Shown here piece after piece: positions 40,854-50,041 of a stretch of DNA of 50,041 bases. A program made the translations under genes and the position numbers. The DNA is taken from NCBI GenBank assembly GCA_900472295.1, contig UCIA01000016.1:6805-56845 (forward strand), in the 5' to 3' direction. The notes below the pieces were generated by a model. That model saw nothing but the letters and a program-made list of their open reading frames with translations. It was not told where the DNA came from and did no database searches. The DNA is from Hyphomicrobiales bacterium. Lineage in GTDB: Bacteria; Pseudomonadota; Alphaproteobacteria; Rhizobiales; Rhizobiaceae. The first letter of the stretch is position 1. Each line of letters begins with the position of its first letter.

Positions 40854-41780
40854 ATGAAGAAAACAATCCCGACCCTGATCGGCTTCTCGGCCATTTTGAC
40901 ATGGTCGTTCCTGGCGCTGCTTTCGACCGCGGCTGGACCGATTCCGCCTTTTCAACTCGCGGCGATGACGTTCCTGCTTGGCGGGCTGGTCGGCGCATCG
41001 AGCTGGCTTGTTCGCCCGGCGGCGATCCGGTCGCTGCGCCAGCCATGGCAGGTCTGGGCGCTCGGAACGGCGGGGCTGTGCATCTATCACTGCGCCTATT
41101 TCTTCGCCATCCAGTCGGCGCCCCCGGTCGAGGTCAGCCTGATCGCCTATCTCTGGCCGTTGCTGATCGTCGTCTTTGCCGCCTTCCTGCCGGGAGAGAA
41201 GCTCAGGCTTCACCATGTCGTCGGTGTTGTGCTTGCCCTTGTCGGCGCCATCGTGGTGATCACCAAGGGCGGGACTATCGGGCTGGCCAATGGCGTGATG
41301 AAGGGCCATGTCATCGCGCTGTTCTGCGCGTTCATCTGGGCCGGCTATTCGGTTCTGTCGCGCCGCCTCGGTCAGGTTCCAACCGATATCGTCGCCGGCT
41401 ACTGCATCATCACGGCAGCGGCTGCTTTCGCGTTGCACCTGTCGCTCGAAACCACAGTCTGGCCGCAGACGGTGACGCAATGGAGCGCCATTGTCATTCT
41501 CGGAACGATACCGCTCGGCGCCGGATTCTACGCCTGGGACTATGGTTGCAAGCACGGCGACATCATGATCCTCGGAGCCCTGTCCTACGCGGCGCCGCTC
41601 TTCTCGGTCATCGTGCTTCTGCTGGCCGGCTTTGGCGTCTTCCACTGGTCGGTGGCGGTGGCTTGTATCCTGATCACCGTCGGCGCGGTTATCGCGGCAA
41701 AGGATTTGCTGTTCAAGCCGCAGCCGCCCGCCATTGACGCAACGCCGCTTTCTTCGGCCCTGGACGGCAAGACCGGCTGA
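40854..41780 (+). CDS. DMT family (EamA) transporter
   Basis: 308-aa inner-membrane protein with about ten spans made of two EamA repeats (FSAILTWSFLALLSTAAGPIPPFQLAAMTFLLGG...; HVIALFCAFIWAGYSVLSRRLG...). Probable exporter of amino acids or other metabolites, resembling YddG-type aromatic amino acid exporters; substrate not determinable. Start ATG 40854 (MKKTIPTL). It interrupts the rho / DUF255 gene / mnmE order and is bracketed by duplicated 3' ends of the DUF255 gene, so it looks inserted. Confidence 0.85.
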   Translation: MKKTIPTLIGFSAILTWSFLALLSTAAGPIPPFQLAAMTFLLGGLVGASSWLVRPAAIRSLRQPWQVWALGTAGLCIYHCAYFFAIQSAPPVEVSLIAYLWPLLIVVFAAFLPGEKLRLHHVVGVVLALVGAIVVITKGGTIGLANGVMKGHVIALFCAFIWAGYSVLSRRLGQVPTDIVAGYCIITAAAAFALHLSLETTVWPQTVTQWSAIVILGTIPLGAGFYAWDYGCKHGDIMILGALSYAAPLFSVIVLLLAGFGVFHWSVAVACILITVGAVIAAKDLLFKPQPPAIDATPLSSALDGKTG

Positions 41781-41781
41781 G

Positions 41782-43800
41782 CTACCGGCGGCGCAGGAGC
41801 TGTTCGAGTTCCTGCGGATCCGTCACCACCGGCAGACACACCTGCCCGGTGCACAGCCAGGCGCCCGGCCTATCAGTCGGCGGCAAGATACCTCCCGGCA
41901 AGGTCGGTCGATTCGCCTCCGTTCCTATCGCCACGACAATATCGACGCGGCGCGGATCCGGATTCCGATTCGCTACCGGAACGAGGCTTGGACTCTCTGG
42001 GGAGTCGACAAGCACCAGCTTCAATGGCTCTAGCGTCAGGGAACAAGCGTTAACGATGCCAGCCTGGCCGTAGGACTGGTGCCCTGCCCGACCCATGGCG
42101 TGCTCGGCGACCCGCCATGCTCTATCCTGCAGATCGAGATCGCCGGTGACGGATGCCAGGCGAACCAGGGCTTCGATGATCTGGCTGGTGGCGGAAGAAA
42201 TCGCCTCGTCGACATCGCCGCGGATGCGGATCGGCACGTCGGTGCTGTCGGACGCCGTCAGATAATAGCCAGTCTCGTCGCCATCCCTATGCCAGAGATC
42301 GAGTTGGCCGATGAATTGTCTTGCTTGATCGACATAGGCCGAATCGCCTGTGGCTTCGAACAGCGCGATTGCCGCGTTGGCCATTGCGGCATAGTCGCTG
42401 GACAGTGCCGGGAAGAGTTTTTTGGCGCCGAGCATGGAGTGCGGCAGGCGGCCGTCATGGCCGGCCTCGGCGATATAAGCGAAGGCCTTTGCCGCTGCAT
42501 CGACCCAATCAGCTCTGTCCAGTGACCGACCGGCCTCGGCGAGGGCTGCTATCATCAAGCCGTTCCAATCGGTCAGCGCCTTGCCGTCTCTGCCCGGACG
42601 GACGCGCTGTTCCCGCGCCGCCAGCAGCTTTGCCTTGAGCGGGGCCAATACCTCCCGGTCAGGTACGCTTTGGCTTTGCTGGGCGTCGGTCTGATGGATG
42701 ATTGGCTTGCCTTCCCAACCATGCGGTGATGAAAGCGTGAAGTGTTTGAAAAACAAGGCCGAATCGTCGCCGACCACCGTCTCGATTTCTTGCCTGGTCC
42801 AAGTGTAGAATAGCCCCTCCTCGCCGTCGCTATCCGCATCGAGGCTGGCGGCGAAGGCGCCGCCATCGACACGCATTTCGCGCAGCAGCCAGGCGATCGT
42901 GTCTTCGATTCGTATCCGGAACAAATCATTACCGCTCGCGAAAAAGGCCCAGTTGCACAGGCGGATGAGCTGCGCATTGTCGTAGAGCATCTTTTCGAAA
43001 TGCGGCACCAACCACTCGGCGTCGGTGGAATAACGGCTCAAGCCTCCACCAATATGATCGTAAATGCCGCCAGCCAGCATCTTTTCCAGGCTGATAAGAA
43101 CGGCTTCACGATGGGACGGGACGCCGTCGCGCAGCCAGGACAACCACAGCGTCTGCATGAACGGCGCATTGGGAAACTTCGGCGCGCCGCGCAGGCCGCC
43201 GAGATCGCGGTCGATCATGCCGTCGATGCGGCCGGCGAGATCGCTGAGCGTCTCCTTGTCGAGCACGGCCTTGGCATGGACGCCGGCCAGGCGGGCCTCG
43301 ACGTGATTGGTCAGGCCGTCGGCGCTCTGGTCGAGGCTTTCGCGCTTCTCTCGCCAGGCCTTGTCGACCGCTTCCATGACCTGGATGAAGCCAGGACGGC
43401 CGTAACGCGCCTCGCGCGGAAAATAAGTGCCGCCCCAGAACGGCTTGCCATCCGGGTTGAGGAACATGGTCAGCGGCCAGCCGCCCTGCTCGCCCATCGA
43501 TGACAGGGCCGCCATGTAGATCTGGTCGATGTCGGGCCGCTCCTCGCGATCGACCTTGATATTGACGAACAGCCGGTTCATGACGGCGGCAACAGCGGCG
43601 TTCTCGAAACTTTCATGCGCCATGACATGGCACCAGTGGCAGGCGGCGTAGCCGATCGACAGCAGGATCGGCCGCTGCAAGGCCTTGGCTTCGGCAAGGG
43701 CCGCCGGCGACCAGCCCCGCCAATGCACGGGATTGCCGCTGTGCTGCTGCAGATAGGGGCTGGCTTCTTCGGCAAGCAGGTTTTGCGCAGGCAAGGTCAC
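41782..43800 (-). CDS. thioredoxin-domain protein of the DUF255 (YyaL) family
   Basis: 672-aa cytoplasmic protein. An N-terminal thioredoxin-like domain (about 1-165) has [13 protein letters not shown] in the redox position and [12 protein letters not shown] large (alpha/alpha)6-barrel domain follows ([39 protein letters not shown]), related to glycoside-processing or N-acylglucosamine epimerase-like barrels. Eukaryotic relatives are called spermatogenesis-associated protein 20. GTG 43800 ([27 protein letters not shown]) was chosen; a TTG at 43872 would abut the mnmE start on the other strand. Function unknown. Confidence 0.88.
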   Translation of the reverse strand: MTLPAQNLLAEEASPYLQQHSGNPVHWRGWSPAALAEAKALQRPILLSIGYAACHWCHVMAHESFENAAVAAVMNRLFVNIKVDREERPDIDQIYMAALSSMGEQGGWPLTMFLNPDGKPFWGGTYFPREARYGRPGFIQVMEAVDKAWREKRESLDQSADGLTNHVEARLAGVHAKAVLDKETLSDLAGRIDGMIDRDLGGLRGAPKFPNAPFMQTLWLSWLRDGVPSHREAVLISLEKMLAGGIYDHIGGGLSRYSTDAEWLVPHFEKMLYDNAQLIRLCNWAFFASGNDLFRIRIEDTIAWLLREMRVDGGAFAASLDADSDGEEGLFYTWTRQEIETVVGDDSALFFKHFTLSSPHGWEGKPIIHQTDAQQSQSVPDREVLAPLKAKLLAAREQRVRPGRDGKALTDWNGLMIAALAEAGRSLDRADWVDAAAKAFAYIAEAGHDGRLPHSMLGAKKLFPALSSDYAAMANAAIALFEATGDSAYVDQARQFIGQLDLWHRDGDETGYYLTASDSTDVPIRIRGDVDEAISSATSQIIEALVRLASVTGDLDLQDRAWRVAEHAMGRAGHQSYGQAGIVNACSLTLEPLKLVLVDSPESPSLVPVANRNPDPRRVDIVVAIGTEANRPTLPGGILPPTDRPGAWLCTGQVCLPVVTDPQELEQLLRRR

Positions 43801-43872
43801 TGTGGGCAAGGCTCGGTTTGGCGGTGTCGGGAATGGCTCACGGAAGCTAGGGCGGTTCAGAAGAGCGGGCAA

Positions 43873-45189
43873 ATGATTTCAGGCGATTCGATTGTTGCGC
43901 TGTCCAGCGGCCGCTTGCCCGCGGGTATTGCCGTCATCCGCATCTCCGGCCCAAAGACTCGATTCGTTGTCGAAACGATTGCCGGCGGCATGGTTAAGGG
44001 CCGGATCGCGGCCTTGCGCAAGCTCCGCGCGGCGGACGGATCGCTGATCGACAACGGGCTGGTGCTGTTCTTTCCGGGGCCGAACAGTTTTACCGGCGAG
44101 GACGTCGCCGAATTCCATGTCCATGGCGGCCGCGCCGTCGCCGGCAAGATGCTGGAGACGATCACCGGTTTTGACGGTGTACGCCATGCCGAGCCTGGCG
44201 AATTCACGCGCCGCGCCTTTCTCAACGGCAAGCTTGATCTGGTTGAGACCGAGGCGCTGGCCGATCTGGTCAATGCTGAGACCGAGGCACAGCGCCGCTT
44301 TGCGGTTCAGAATGCGGAAGGGGCGCAGAGCGCGCTCTATCTCGGCTGGCGCCGCCGATTGATCCACGCACGAGCGATGATCGAGGCGGAAATCGACTTT
44401 TCGGATGAAGAGGACGTGCCTGGTTCCGTTTCGGATACGGTCTGGTCTGACGTCAATGCGATGATTGGCGAGATCAGCCGTCATATCGACGGTTTTCACA
44501 CCGCGGAGATCATCCGCGATGGTTTTGAGGTCGTCATTGTCGGCGCACCGAATGCCGGCAAGTCGAGCCTGTTCAATGCGCTGGCGCGGCGCGAGGCAGC
44601 AATCGTGACGGACGAACCGGGCACGACGCGAGATTTGCTCGAGGTGGTGCTGGACCTTAACGGCGTACGGGTCCGGGTCACAGACACGGCGGGCCTGCGC
44701 GAGGCGCCGGGCAAGGTCGAGGCAATCGGCATCGAGAAAGCCCGGGCCAAGGCGCGCGCGGCTGATCTCGTCTTGTTGCTGGAAGACATGGCCGAACCCG
44801 TCGATGCCGGCGCCGTTCGCTCTGACGCCCCTCTTCTGAGAATCGGGACCAAAGCCGATCTCGGTCGAGGACGAACGGGAGCTTACGACGCAATCATTTC
44901 GACCGAGGACGGCAAGGGGCTGACGGATCTGCTGTCCGAGATCGGCCGCCGCGCCGCTGCCGCGATCGGCGATGCCGGCGATATCCTGCCGTCGAGGCTT
45001 CGCCATGTGGAGCTGCTCAGCGAGACCAAGCGGTTTCTAGCCTCGGCCTTGTCGGAACTCGGGCAAGGCCAGGAATTGCGGGCGGAAGAGTTGAGGCTTG
45101 CTGCGGATAGACTTGGCAGGATCGTCGGCGCTGTCGATGTCGAGGATTTGCTCGACGTGATTTTCTCGCAGTTTTGCATCGGGAAGTGA
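43873..45189 (+). CDS. mnmE: tRNA modification GTPase MnmE (TrmE)
   Basis: 438-aa GTPase that works with MnmG to add the cmnm5 group to wobble uridine 34 of certain tRNAs. N-terminal folate-binding domain (about 1-120, [14 protein letters not shown]), helical domain, and inserted G domain with G1 [12 protein letters not shown] (about 223-234), G2 TTRD and G3 DTAG. The C-terminus ends FCIGK with the essential Cys. Start ATG 43873 ([20 protein letters not shown]). Its TGA stop is part of the first parS-like site. Confidence 0.95.
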   Translation: MISGDSIVALSSGRLPAGIAVIRISGPKTRFVVETIAGGMVKGRIAALRKLRAADGSLIDNGLVLFFPGPNSFTGEDVAEFHVHGGRAVAGKMLETITGFDGVRHAEPGEFTRRAFLNGKLDLVETEALADLVNAETEAQRRFAVQNAEGAQSALYLGWRRRLIHARAMIEAEIDFSDEEDVPGSVSDTVWSDVNAMIGEISRHIDGFHTAEIIRDGFEVVIVGAPNAGKSSLFNALARREAAIVTDEPGTTRDLLEVVLDLNGVRVRVTDTAGLREAPGKVEAIGIEKARAKARAADLVLLLEDMAEPVDAGAVRSDAPLLRIGTKADLGRGRTGAYDAIISTEDGKGLTDLLSEIGRRAAAAIGDAGDILPSRLRHVELLSETKRFLASALSELGQGQELRAEELRLAADRLGRIVGAVDVEDLLDVIFSQFCIGK

Positions 45190-45202
45190 CTCACGTGAAA
45201 CG
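45187..45202. promoter_or_regulatory. parS-like site 1
   Basis: TGACTCACGTGAAACG, 13 of 16 matches to TGTTTCACGTGAAACA, with an intact CACGTG core and right half. It overlaps the mnmE stop codon. Confidence 0.55.
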
Positions 45203-45220
45203 CTGATGCGCTGCACCGGA

Positions 45221-45236
45221 TGACTCACGTGAAACA
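45221..45236. promoter_or_regulatory. parS-like site 2
   Basis: TGACTCACGTGAAACA, 14 of 16 matches to the consensus, 34 bp from site 1 and in the same orientation. Confidence 0.65.
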
Positions 45237-45248
45237 CTGGTGGCGGCT

Positions 45249-45264
45249 TGTTTCACGTGAAACC
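45249..45264. promoter_or_regulatory. parS site 3
   Basis: TGTTTCACGTGAAACC, 15 of 16, with a perfect 14-bp palindrome GTTTCACGTGAAAC. Strongest intergenic parS candidate; binding site for the ParB encoded 4 kb downstream. Confidence 0.88.
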
Positions 45265-45281
45265 GATCACAGGAGAGATCA

Positions 45282-45455
45282 GCGCCGCCCCTCATTGTCC
45301 TGCCGGACATTTCTCCCCGTATAGTGACGGGGAGAAAGAGGCCTGGACAACGGGCGCCGCCAATCTTCATCGTTTGTTAGCGCCGGCGCATGAACAGCTC
45401 CCTTCTCCGCGTTTACGGGGAGAAGATGCCGGTAGGCAGATGGGGGGCAGCGCTA
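45282..45455. repeat. inverted repeat pair between mnmE and mnmG
   Basis: Left arm (about 45282-45338) and right arm (about 45401-45455) are inverted members of the family also at 33800 and 36101. The mnmE-mnmG gap (45190-45602, 413 bases) holds this element and four parS-like sites; no gene is supported in it. Confidence 0.85.
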
Positions 45456-45476
45456 TCCGAGGCGAGAGAACTCCTG

Positions 45477-45492
45477 TGACTCACGTGAAACA
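45477..45492. promoter_or_regulatory. parS-like site 4
   Basis: TGACTCACGTGAAACA, identical to site 2 and 14 of 16 to the consensus, 111 bases before the mnmG start. Confidence 0.65.
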
Positions 45493-45602
45493 CGGCAATT
45501 CCGGTGTTCCACCCGTTCCAGGCAAAACGAATCACCCGCCATCCTTGACAGCGCCGCCTCTCGGGGACATGTGTCGGGCAATCTCTGAATCTGGAACGGA
45601 AA

Positions 45603-47477
45603 ATGATCGATCACTATGATGTGGTTGTGGTGGGCGGCGGCCATGCCGGGTGCGAGGCGGCCAGCGCTGCTGCGCGCGCCGGCGCCAGGACGGCGCTGGT
45701 CACGCTGCGCTTCGACACGATCGGCGTCATGTCCTGCAATCCCGCCATTGGTGGGCTTGGCAAGGGCCATCTGGTGCGCGAGATCGACGCCATGGACGGG
45801 CTGATGGGCCGTGTGGCCGATGCCGCCGGCATTCAATTCCGGCTGCTCAATCGCCGCAAAGGCCCGGCCGTGCGCGGCCCGCGCACGCAGGCGGACCGCA
45901 AGCTTTACCGCTTGGCCATGCAGGAAGCGATTCGGCAGCAGAACGATCTCGATGTCGTCGAGGGCGAAGTTCTGGATTTCGAAATCGATGACGGACGGAT
46001 CGTCGCCGTGCTGCTCGCCGACGGCCGACGACTGGCTTGCGGCGCGGTCGTGCTGACCACCGGCACTTTCCTGCGCGGACTCATTCACATTGGCGAGAAG
46101 AAGATTGTCGCCGGACGCATGAATGAGCAGGCAAGCCTTGGCCTGTCGGCGACGATGAGCCGTGCCGGCTTTGCACTCGGACGACTGAAGACCGGCACGC
46201 CGCCACGGCTCGATGGCCGCACCATCGACTGGACATCGCTGGAAAGCCAGGCGGCGGATGAGCATCCCTCGCCGTTCTCGCTGCTGACCGACACAATCAA
46301 AAACCCGCAGATCCATTGCGGCATCACCCGCACGATGACGGCCACCCATGAGCTGATTCGCGCCAATCTCGGCCGCTCGGCCATGTATTCCGGCTCGATC
46401 GAAGGGGTCGGGCCGCGCTATTGCCCGTCGATCGAAGACAAGATCGTCAAATTCGGCGACCGCGAAGGCCACCAGATTTTCCTCGAGCCGGAAGGCCTCG
46501 ACGATGACACCGTCTATCCCAATGGCATCTCGACCTCCCTGCCTGAGGATGTGCAGCTCGATATTCTGAAGACGATCCCGGGCCTGGAGCGCGCGACCAT
46601 GCTGCAGCCCGGCTACGCCATCGAATACGACCATGTCGATCCACGCGAACTCGAGCCGACGCTGGAAACCAAGCGCATCGCCGGTCTGTTCCTGGCCGGG
46701 CAGATCAATGGCACCACCGGCTATGAAGAAGCCGGCGCGCAAGGCCTGCTCGCCGGGCTGAATGCCGCGCGCAAGGCGGCGGCCGGCGATCCGATCGTGC
46801 TCAGCAGGACCGAGGCCTATATCGGCGTGATGGTCGACGACCTTACCAGCCGCGGTATCTCTGAGCCCTACCGCATGTTTACTTCGCGGGCGGAGTTCCG
46901 GCTGTCGCTCAGGGCCGACAATGCCGACGAGCGCCTGACGCCGCTGGCAACGAGGCTCGGCATTGTGTCGCAGCAGCGGACACGGCGGTTCAACCAGGTC
47001 GCCGAACAGCTTGATAGGGCGCGCGAACTGGCGGTTGCCACGACCATGACGCCCAATGAGGCTGCGCGTCATGGGCTGGAGGTCAACAAAGACGGCGTGC
47101 GCCGCTCGGCCTATGAATTGCTGACCTATCCTGGTGTCGATGTCGCATGGCTGACGCGCATTGCGCCGGCTTTCGGTGTTATCGATGCCAAGACAGCCGA
47201 GCGGCTCGAAACGGAAGCGAAATATTCGGTTTACCTTGATCGGCAGCAGGCGGATGTCGCGCAGATTCGCCATGAGGAAAGCCGGCTGATCCCGGCTTCG
47301 GTCGACTTTGCTGATGTTCCGGGTCTCTCGAATGAGCTGAAGCAGAAGATGCTAACGCGCCAGCCGCGCTCAATTGCCGATGCGCAGCGTATGGAAGGCA
47401 TGACGCCGGCAGCGCTGGCAATCATTGTCGCGCATATCCGCAATGCCGAAGCTGCCGCACAAAGGGCCGTTGCGTGA
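45603..47477 (+). CDS. mnmG: tRNA uridine-5-carboxymethylaminomethyl modification enzyme MnmG (GidA)
   Basis: 624-aa FAD enzyme forming the MnmE-MnmG complex for U34 modification. FAD motif [21 protein letters not shown] (about 7-27), MnmG signatures [25 protein letters not shown] (about 45-69) and [24 protein letters not shown] (about 365-388), and the C-terminal MnmE-binding helices. Start ATG 45603. The stop overlaps the rsmG GTG start. Confidence 0.96.
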   Translation: MIDHYDVVVVGGGHAGCEAASAAARAGARTALVTLRFDTIGVMSCNPAIGGLGKGHLVREIDAMDGLMGRVADAAGIQFRLLNRRKGPAVRGPRTQADRKLYRLAMQEAIRQQNDLDVVEGEVLDFEIDDGRIVAVLLADGRRLACGAVVLTTGTFLRGLIHIGEKKIVAGRMNEQASLGLSATMSRAGFALGRLKTGTPPRLDGRTIDWTSLESQAADEHPSPFSLLTDTIKNPQIHCGITRTMTATHELIRANLGRSAMYSGSIEGVGPRYCPSIEDKIVKFGDREGHQIFLEPEGLDDDTVYPNGISTSLPEDVQLDILKTIPGLERATMLQPGYAIEYDHVDPRELEPTLETKRIAGLFLAGQINGTTGYEEAGAQGLLAGLNAARKAAAGDPIVLSRTEAYIGVMVDDLTSRGISEPYRMFTSRAEFRLSLRADNADERLTPLATRLGIVSQQRTRRFNQVAEQLDRARELAVATTMTPNEAARHGLEVNKDGVRRSAYELLTYPGVDVAWLTRIAPAFGVIDAKTAERLETEAKYSVYLDRQQADVAQIRHEESRLIPASVDFADVPGLSNELKQKMLTRQPRSIADAQRMEGMTPAALAIIVAHIRNAEAAAQRAVA

Positions 47478-48106
47478 GCGCTGCCTCATGGACGAGTCTG
47501 CAGGAGGCCGCGGGACCGGTTTCACGTGAAACATTCGATCGTCTTGTGGCGTTCGAACAGCTATTCCTGAAATGGAACCGCAGCATCAATCTTGCCGCGC
47601 CATCGACGCTGGACGATGTCTGGGGCCGCCATATTCTGGACAGCGCCCAGCTGGCGCGAATCGCCCCTGACGCCAAACGCTGGGCCGATCTCGGTTCCGG
47701 TGGCGGTTTTCCGGGCCTGGTGCTGGCTTTCCTGCTCGTCGAGCGCGAAGGCGCTTCGATCGATCTGGTCGAAAGCAACCGCAAGAAAGCATCGTTCCTG
47801 CAAGCGGTAATCGGCCAGTTCGGTTTGCCGGCTCGGGTCGTAGCGCGGCGCATCGACGACAGCTATGCGCTTGTTTCCGCACCGGAAATCGTCACGGCAA
47901 GGGCACTCGCAGCGCTGCCCGCTTTACTCGATCTGTCGGCGCCATGGCTGACCAAGGGGTCGCGCGCGCTGTTCCACAAAGGCCGGGATTACCGTGCTGA
48001 AGTGGAAGAAAGCGCTCACCGCTGGGTCTTCGATCTGGTAGAACATCCGAGCATGACCGACGCCCATGGCGTCATCCTCGAAGTGACCGATCTGCGGACT
48101 GCGTAA
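47474..48106 (+). CDS. rsmG: 16S rRNA (guanine527-N7)-methyltransferase RsmG (GidB)
   Basis: 210-aa SAM-dependent methyltransferase for G527 of 16S rRNA. SAM motif I is [17 protein letters not shown] (about 70-86), preceded by [24 protein letters not shown]. The GTG start overlaps the mnmG stop (GTGA). Residues 16-20 (VSRET) are encoded by a parS site, so this part of the gene carries a double constraint. Confidence 0.95.
   Translation: MSAASWTSLQEAAGPVSRETFDRLVAFEQLFLKWNRSINLAAPSTLDDVWGRHILDSAQLARIAPDAKRWADLGSGGGFPGLVLAFLLVEREGASIDLVESNRKKASFLQAVIGQFGLPARVVARRIDDSYALVSAPEIVTARALAALPALLDLSAPWLTKGSRALFHKGRDYRAEVEESAHRWVFDLVEHPSMTDAHGVILEVTDLRTA
47518..47533. promoter_or_regulatory. parS site 5, inside rsmG
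   Basis: GGTTTCACGTGAAACA, 15 of 16 matches to the consensus, with the perfect 14-bp palindrome core. It lies within the 5' coding region of rsmG, about 0.6 kb upstream of parA. Confidence 0.85.
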
Positions 48107-48149
48107 GCTCTCCTTCGCAACCGCTTTTGCGACCCTTTTGGCGACCCAA

Positions 48150-48968
48150 ATGAATACCTGGCATAGACCCATGAAAACTGGCCCCCGCATCATCACCGTC
48201 GCCAACCAGAAGGGCGGCGTCGGCAAGACCACCACCGCTATCAATCTGGCCACGGCGCTGGCCGCCATCGGCGAAAAGGTGCTGATTGTCGATCTCGACC
48301 CGCAAGGCAATGCCTCGACCGGTCTCGGCATTGACCGCAAGGACCGCACCGTCTCGTCCTATGACGTGCTGACCGGCGAATTGGGCCTGGAAGAGGCTGC
48401 CATTCCGACAGCCGTGCCCGGTCTGTCGATCGTGCCGTCGACGCTCGATTTGCTCGGCATCGAGATGGAGATCGCCTCGGCGCCGGACCGCGTGCTCAAG
48501 CTGCGCAATGCGCTGCGCGCGGCGACCGAGCGCGGGGCGCCGTTCGGCTATGTGTTGATCGACTGCCCGCCCTCGCTCAACCTTTTGACTTTGAATTCAA
48601 TGGCGGCAGCCGATTCTGTTCTTGTGCCGCTGCAATGCGAATTCTTTGCACTGGAAGGTCTCAGCCAGTTGCTCGAAACGGTCGAGCAGGTCCGCCGCAC
48701 CATCAATCCCGAGCTGATCATCCAGGGCATCGTTTTGACCATGTATGACGGCCGCAACAATCTCGCCAACCAGGTGGTGCAGGATGTGCGGGCGCATATG
48801 GGCGACAAGGTCTACGAGACCATCATTCCCAGGAATGTGCGGGTGTCCGAGGCGCCGTCCTACGGCAAGCCGGCGATTCTTTACGATTTGAAGTGCTCCG
48901 GCAGCCAGGCTTACCTGCAGCTGGCGTCGGAAGTGATCCGCCGCGAGCGTAAATTGCGCGCTGCTTGA
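48150..48968 (+). CDS. parA: chromosome partitioning ATPase ParA
   Basis: 272-aa deviant Walker-A ATPase. The motif KGGVGKTTTAINLATALA begins near residue 17, Walker A' is VLIVDLDPQGNAST, and Walker B is YVLIDCPPSLNLLT. With ParB and parS it moves origins apart. Start uncertain: ATG 48150 (MNTWHRPMKTGPRIITVANQ) is used; ATG 48171 (MKTGPRIITVANQ, 265 aa) fits the usual family length equally well, and neither has a strong ribosome site. It lies just after rsmG and 63 bp before parB. Confidence 0.93.
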   Translation: MNTWHRPMKTGPRIITVANQKGGVGKTTTAINLATALAAIGEKVLIVDLDPQGNASTGLGIDRKDRTVSSYDVLTGELGLEEAAIPTAVPGLSIVPSTLDLLGIEMEIASAPDRVLKLRNALRAATERGAPFGYVLIDCPPSLNLLTLNSMAAADSVLVPLQCEFFALEGLSQLLETVEQVRRTINPELIIQGIVLTMYDGRNNLANQVVQDVRAHMGDKVYETIIPRNVRVSEAPSYGKPAILYDLKCSGSQAYLQLASEVIRRERKLRAA

Positions 48969-49031
48969 TTAGGCGTCGTTGATAAAACAAGCCGATTCGA
49001 TACCGAAACGATCAAGAAATCTGGAATTGAG

Positions 49032-49919
<888 letters not shown>

Positions 49920-49975
49920 GCGGTTGCGGCGTAAGGGTATTTAGCCGGCAAATGAAGTTATGGCTTAGGATGAAG

Positions 49976-49997
49976 GGCTGGCGGTTGCCGGCCTTTT
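49976..49997 (+). terminator. intrinsic terminator of parAB
   Basis: Stem GGCTGGC (49976-49982) / GCCGGCC (49987-49993) with one G-U pair and a GGTT loop, followed by TTTTGTCTTTTG. Confidence 0.85.
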
Positions 49998-50026
49998 GTC
50001 TTTTGTGGTGCGAAGGCGCGACTTTC

Positions 50027-50041
50027 CTTCTCCCCTTGTGG
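50027..50041. repeat. edge-truncated CTCCCCTTGTGG repeat
   Basis: The window ends in CTTCTCCCCTTGTGG, the beginning of the same palindromic family as 10931-11081. The element is cut by the window edge. Confidence 0.5.

Noticed and set aside
45453..47273. 606-codon minus-strand open frame opposite mnmG
   Set aside because: MnmG is unmistakable on the plus strand; the antisense frame lacks any motif and has the composition of a shadow.

Overview
The window looks like a chromosomal segment from a Rhizobiales bacterium, most likely Mesorhizobium or a close relative. The reasons are the high GC content, the alphaproteobacterial order hemE / PEP-synthase regulator / rho / mnmE / mnmG / rsmG / parA / parB, the aquaglyceroporin-type arsenic operon, and several families of short palindromic intergenic repeats of the kind I associate with Mesorhizobium. 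The genus is an inference; no database was consulted.

Layout. 0.1-1.6 kb: tRNA-Leu(CAG), then a CDF metal transporter divergent from a ZntR/CadR-like MerR regulator, with a textbook 19-bp-spacer MerR promoter between them. 1.8-6.9 kb: an arsenic/organoarsenical resistance cluster in two units, arsR-arsC(LMW-PTP type)-aqpS-arsC(glutaredoxin type) and arsR2-ArsV-like flavoprotein-ArsK-like MFS, each with its own dyad operator. 7.0-8.7 kb: a lower-GC island of very small genes, including two tiny membrane peptides missed by length filters and a candidate EcfG (general stress sigma factor) promoter. 8.9-10.9 kb: a fused cyclic-nucleotide-binding / thioredoxin-like / thioredoxin-reductase-like protein that lacks CxxC, translationally coupled to a UBP-type zinc finger protein. 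11.4-24.6 kb: a sulfur block with reverse transsulfuration (cystathionine beta-synthase and gamma-lyase), an Rrf2 regulator with an FAD/NAD(P) protein, tauABC and ssuADCB. A 17-bp dyad is shared by the rrf2, tauA and ssuA upstream regions. 24.7-28.5 kb: envelope and storage genes (RlpA-like protein, PHB depolymerase, a transglutaminase-like peptidase behind a perfect CtrA box, a small secreted protein).

28.6-50 kb: a conserved origin-proximal core. On the minus strand are xre, smr, mltA and tim44-like genes; then fxsA and secB (+), and dnaQ, coaE, aroE, maf and the PEP-synthase regulator (-). The gap between the last gene and hemE carries four DnaA boxes, an AT-rich stretch and five GANTC sites, and is the best candidate for the chromosomal replication origin. 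hemE, hemJ, rho, a DMT transporter, mnmE, mnmG, rsmG, parA and parB follow, and five parS-like sites lie in and around mnmE-mnmG-rsmG. The DMT transporter appears to be an insertion, because it is flanked by two copies of the 3' end of the adjacent thioredoxin-domain gene.

Most of the right half is ordinary core genome. The points most worth following up are the shared sulfur-regulon motif, the CxxC-less reductase with its zinc finger partner, the stress-promoter small-protein island, the arsenical cluster with cysteine-rich tails, the origin/parS architecture and the DMT insertion scar.
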